In this document: positions 12,457-13,114 of the stretch, one piece after another
How the letters are laid out: each line of letters opens with the position of its first letter
Numbering within the stretch: the stretch's first letter is position 1
Source of the DNA: Burkholderiales bacterium RIFCSPHIGHO2_12_FULL_61_11
GTDB lineage: Bacteria > Pseudomonadota > Gammaproteobacteria > Burkholderiales > Burkholderiaceae_C
NCBI GenBank assembly: GCA_001770785.1
Contig: MERZ01000381.1
Coordinates: 1 to 13,114, forward strand
DNA length: 13,114 nt
Direction: 5' to 3'
Program-made: the position numbers and the translations under genes
The notes under the pieces: model-generated
Databases searched by the model: none
Seen by the model: only the letters and a program-made list of their open reading frames with translations
What the model was told of the DNA's origin: nothing

Positions 12457-13114
12457 TCATCGCATGGGCTCTTTCGGTTCATTGTTCTGGGCGGCCAGCA
12501 GCCACTGCCGCAGTGCCGCGGGTTCCTGACAGCGGTAGTGGGCCACGGTTGCACCTTCGCCGACCTTGATGCCGTGGCCGCCCAGACGCTGCACGGCGGA
12601 AAACCCGGCTTCATCGGTGGCGTCGTCGCCCGCGAACAGCGGCAGGCGGCCTGCAAACGGCGCCTGCGCCATGAAGGCTTGAATCGCCGTGCCCTTGCTG
12701 ATGCCGGCGGGTTTGATTTCAAACACCGATTTGCCGCGCAGCAATTCGACGTCCGGCGTGCTGTCGGCCGCCTTCAGCATGACCTGCAGGGCCAGCGTTT
12801 CCATCTCGGGCGCGTGGCGGTAGTGCAGCGCGACGGCCGCCGACTTGATTTCGACGCGCAGACCCGCGTGGCGCGCAGCCAGCGCAGTGGCCAGGCGCAC
12901 TACCTCCTGCAAGTCGGGCGACGCCAGTCGGATGATCTCGCCTTGCGGTGAGCGGCGTTGCGCGCCGTGCTCGGCGGCGCAGGGCAACTGCAAAGGCGCG
13001 AGAAAGGCGTCCAGATCGGTGAGCTTGCGCCCCGACACAATGGCAATCGCGCCGCCCAGTTGCACTGTGAGTTGCCGCAGGATGGGAATCAGCTCCGCCG
13101 TGACCTGCACCGCT
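12457..13114 (-). CDS. otsB: Trehalose-6-phosphate phosphatase (OtsB), 5' end cut by window edge
   Basis: About 219 codons of a HAD-superfamily phosphatase that removes phosphate from trehalose-6-phosphate, the second step of trehalose synthesis. Counting from the in-frame GTG at 13110 (which codes an internal residue), visible blocks are AIVSGR (23-28, HAD motif II region), EHGAQRR (47-53), FEIKPAGISKG (130-140) with the motif III lysine, and FAGDDATDEAGF (159-170, motif IV). The N-terminal DxDGTL nucleophile motif expected some 30 residues earlier is absent because the gene runs past the right edge; the frame is open to base 13114. By alignment from memory with E. coli OtsB, roughly 40-50 residues are missing. 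It lies first in an otsB-otsA operon whose promoter is outside the window. Confidence 0.94.
   Translation of the reverse strand, partial: AVQVTAELIPILRQLTVQLGGAIAIVSGRKLTDLDAFLAPLQLPCAAEHGAQRRSPQGEIIRLASPDLQEVVRLATALAARHAGLRVEIKSAAVALHYRHAPEMETLALQVMLKAADSTPDVELLRGKSVFEIKPAGISKGTAIQAFMAQAPFAGRLPLFAGDDATDEAGFSAVQRLGGHGIKVGEGATVAHYRCQEPAALRQWLLAAQNNEPKEPMR

Noticed and set aside
12447..12722. Extended N-terminus of OtsA
   Set aside because: This stretch is the 3' part of otsB in another frame; normal OtsA begins [10 protein letters not shown] at 12446.
1..13114. tRNA or rRNA genes, insertion-sequence transposases, phage genes
   Set aside because: No cloverleaf-like or rRNA-like sequence, transposase motif or phage protein was recognised on either strand.

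Overview
The window (about 13.1 kb, high GC) looks like chromosome from a betaproteobacterium of the order Burkholderiales, most likely a Comamonadaceae/Polaromonas-like organism. This is judged from protein style, codon use and the TetR-linked fatty-acid operon layout. No database was searched, so the genus is a guess.

Layout. (1) 49-897 (+): a fumarylacetoacetate-hydrolase-family enzyme closed by a clear intrinsic terminator at 903-929. (2) 1069-8808 (+): a long beta-oxidation cluster. It runs TetR repressor, ~600-aa FadE-type acyl-CoA dehydrogenase, two-domain 3-hydroxyacyl-CoA dehydrogenase/enoyl-CoA hydratase with the dehydrogenase half first, a small DUF559 endonuclease-like gene, thiolase, and an enoyl-CoA hydratase/isomerase-family protein. 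A terminator-like hairpin follows at 8844-8876. (3) 8987-9850 (-): a SAM-dependent methyltransferase. (4) 9999-11011 (+): a TetR-type ligand-binding domain that has lost its DNA-binding half, overlapping by 4 nt a hot-dog thioesterase. (5) 11064-13114 (-): otsB (cut by the window edge) followed 10 nt later by otsA, for trehalose synthesis.

How the genes work together. The dehydrogenase, two-domain protein and thiolase cover a whole beta-oxidation cycle: acyl-CoA to enoyl-CoA, to 3-hydroxyacyl-CoA, to 3-ketoacyl-CoA, to acetyl-CoA. The last crotonase-fold protein lacks both hydratase glutamates but has a glutamate where Eci2-type isomerases carry theirs, so it may handle unsaturated chains. 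The TetR gene abuts the dehydrogenase gene (2-nt gap). A palindrome lies just downstream of its predicted promoter, which fits autoregulation and acyl-CoA-responsive control of the cluster.

Most unusual feature. Two gaps of the operon carry five copies of one 35-nt palindromic repeat family: a 9-bp stem, a 3-nt loop and a G-rich tail. The stems vary between copies by compensatory base changes, so the fold appears to be conserved. Two copies flank the DUF559 gene as inverted repeats. That gene's probable ribosome-binding site and about 50 C-terminal codons come from repeat sequence. It resembles a repeat-plus-nuclease unit inserted between the two-domain gene and the thiolase gene, analogous in layout to REP/RAYT systems but with a different protein family.
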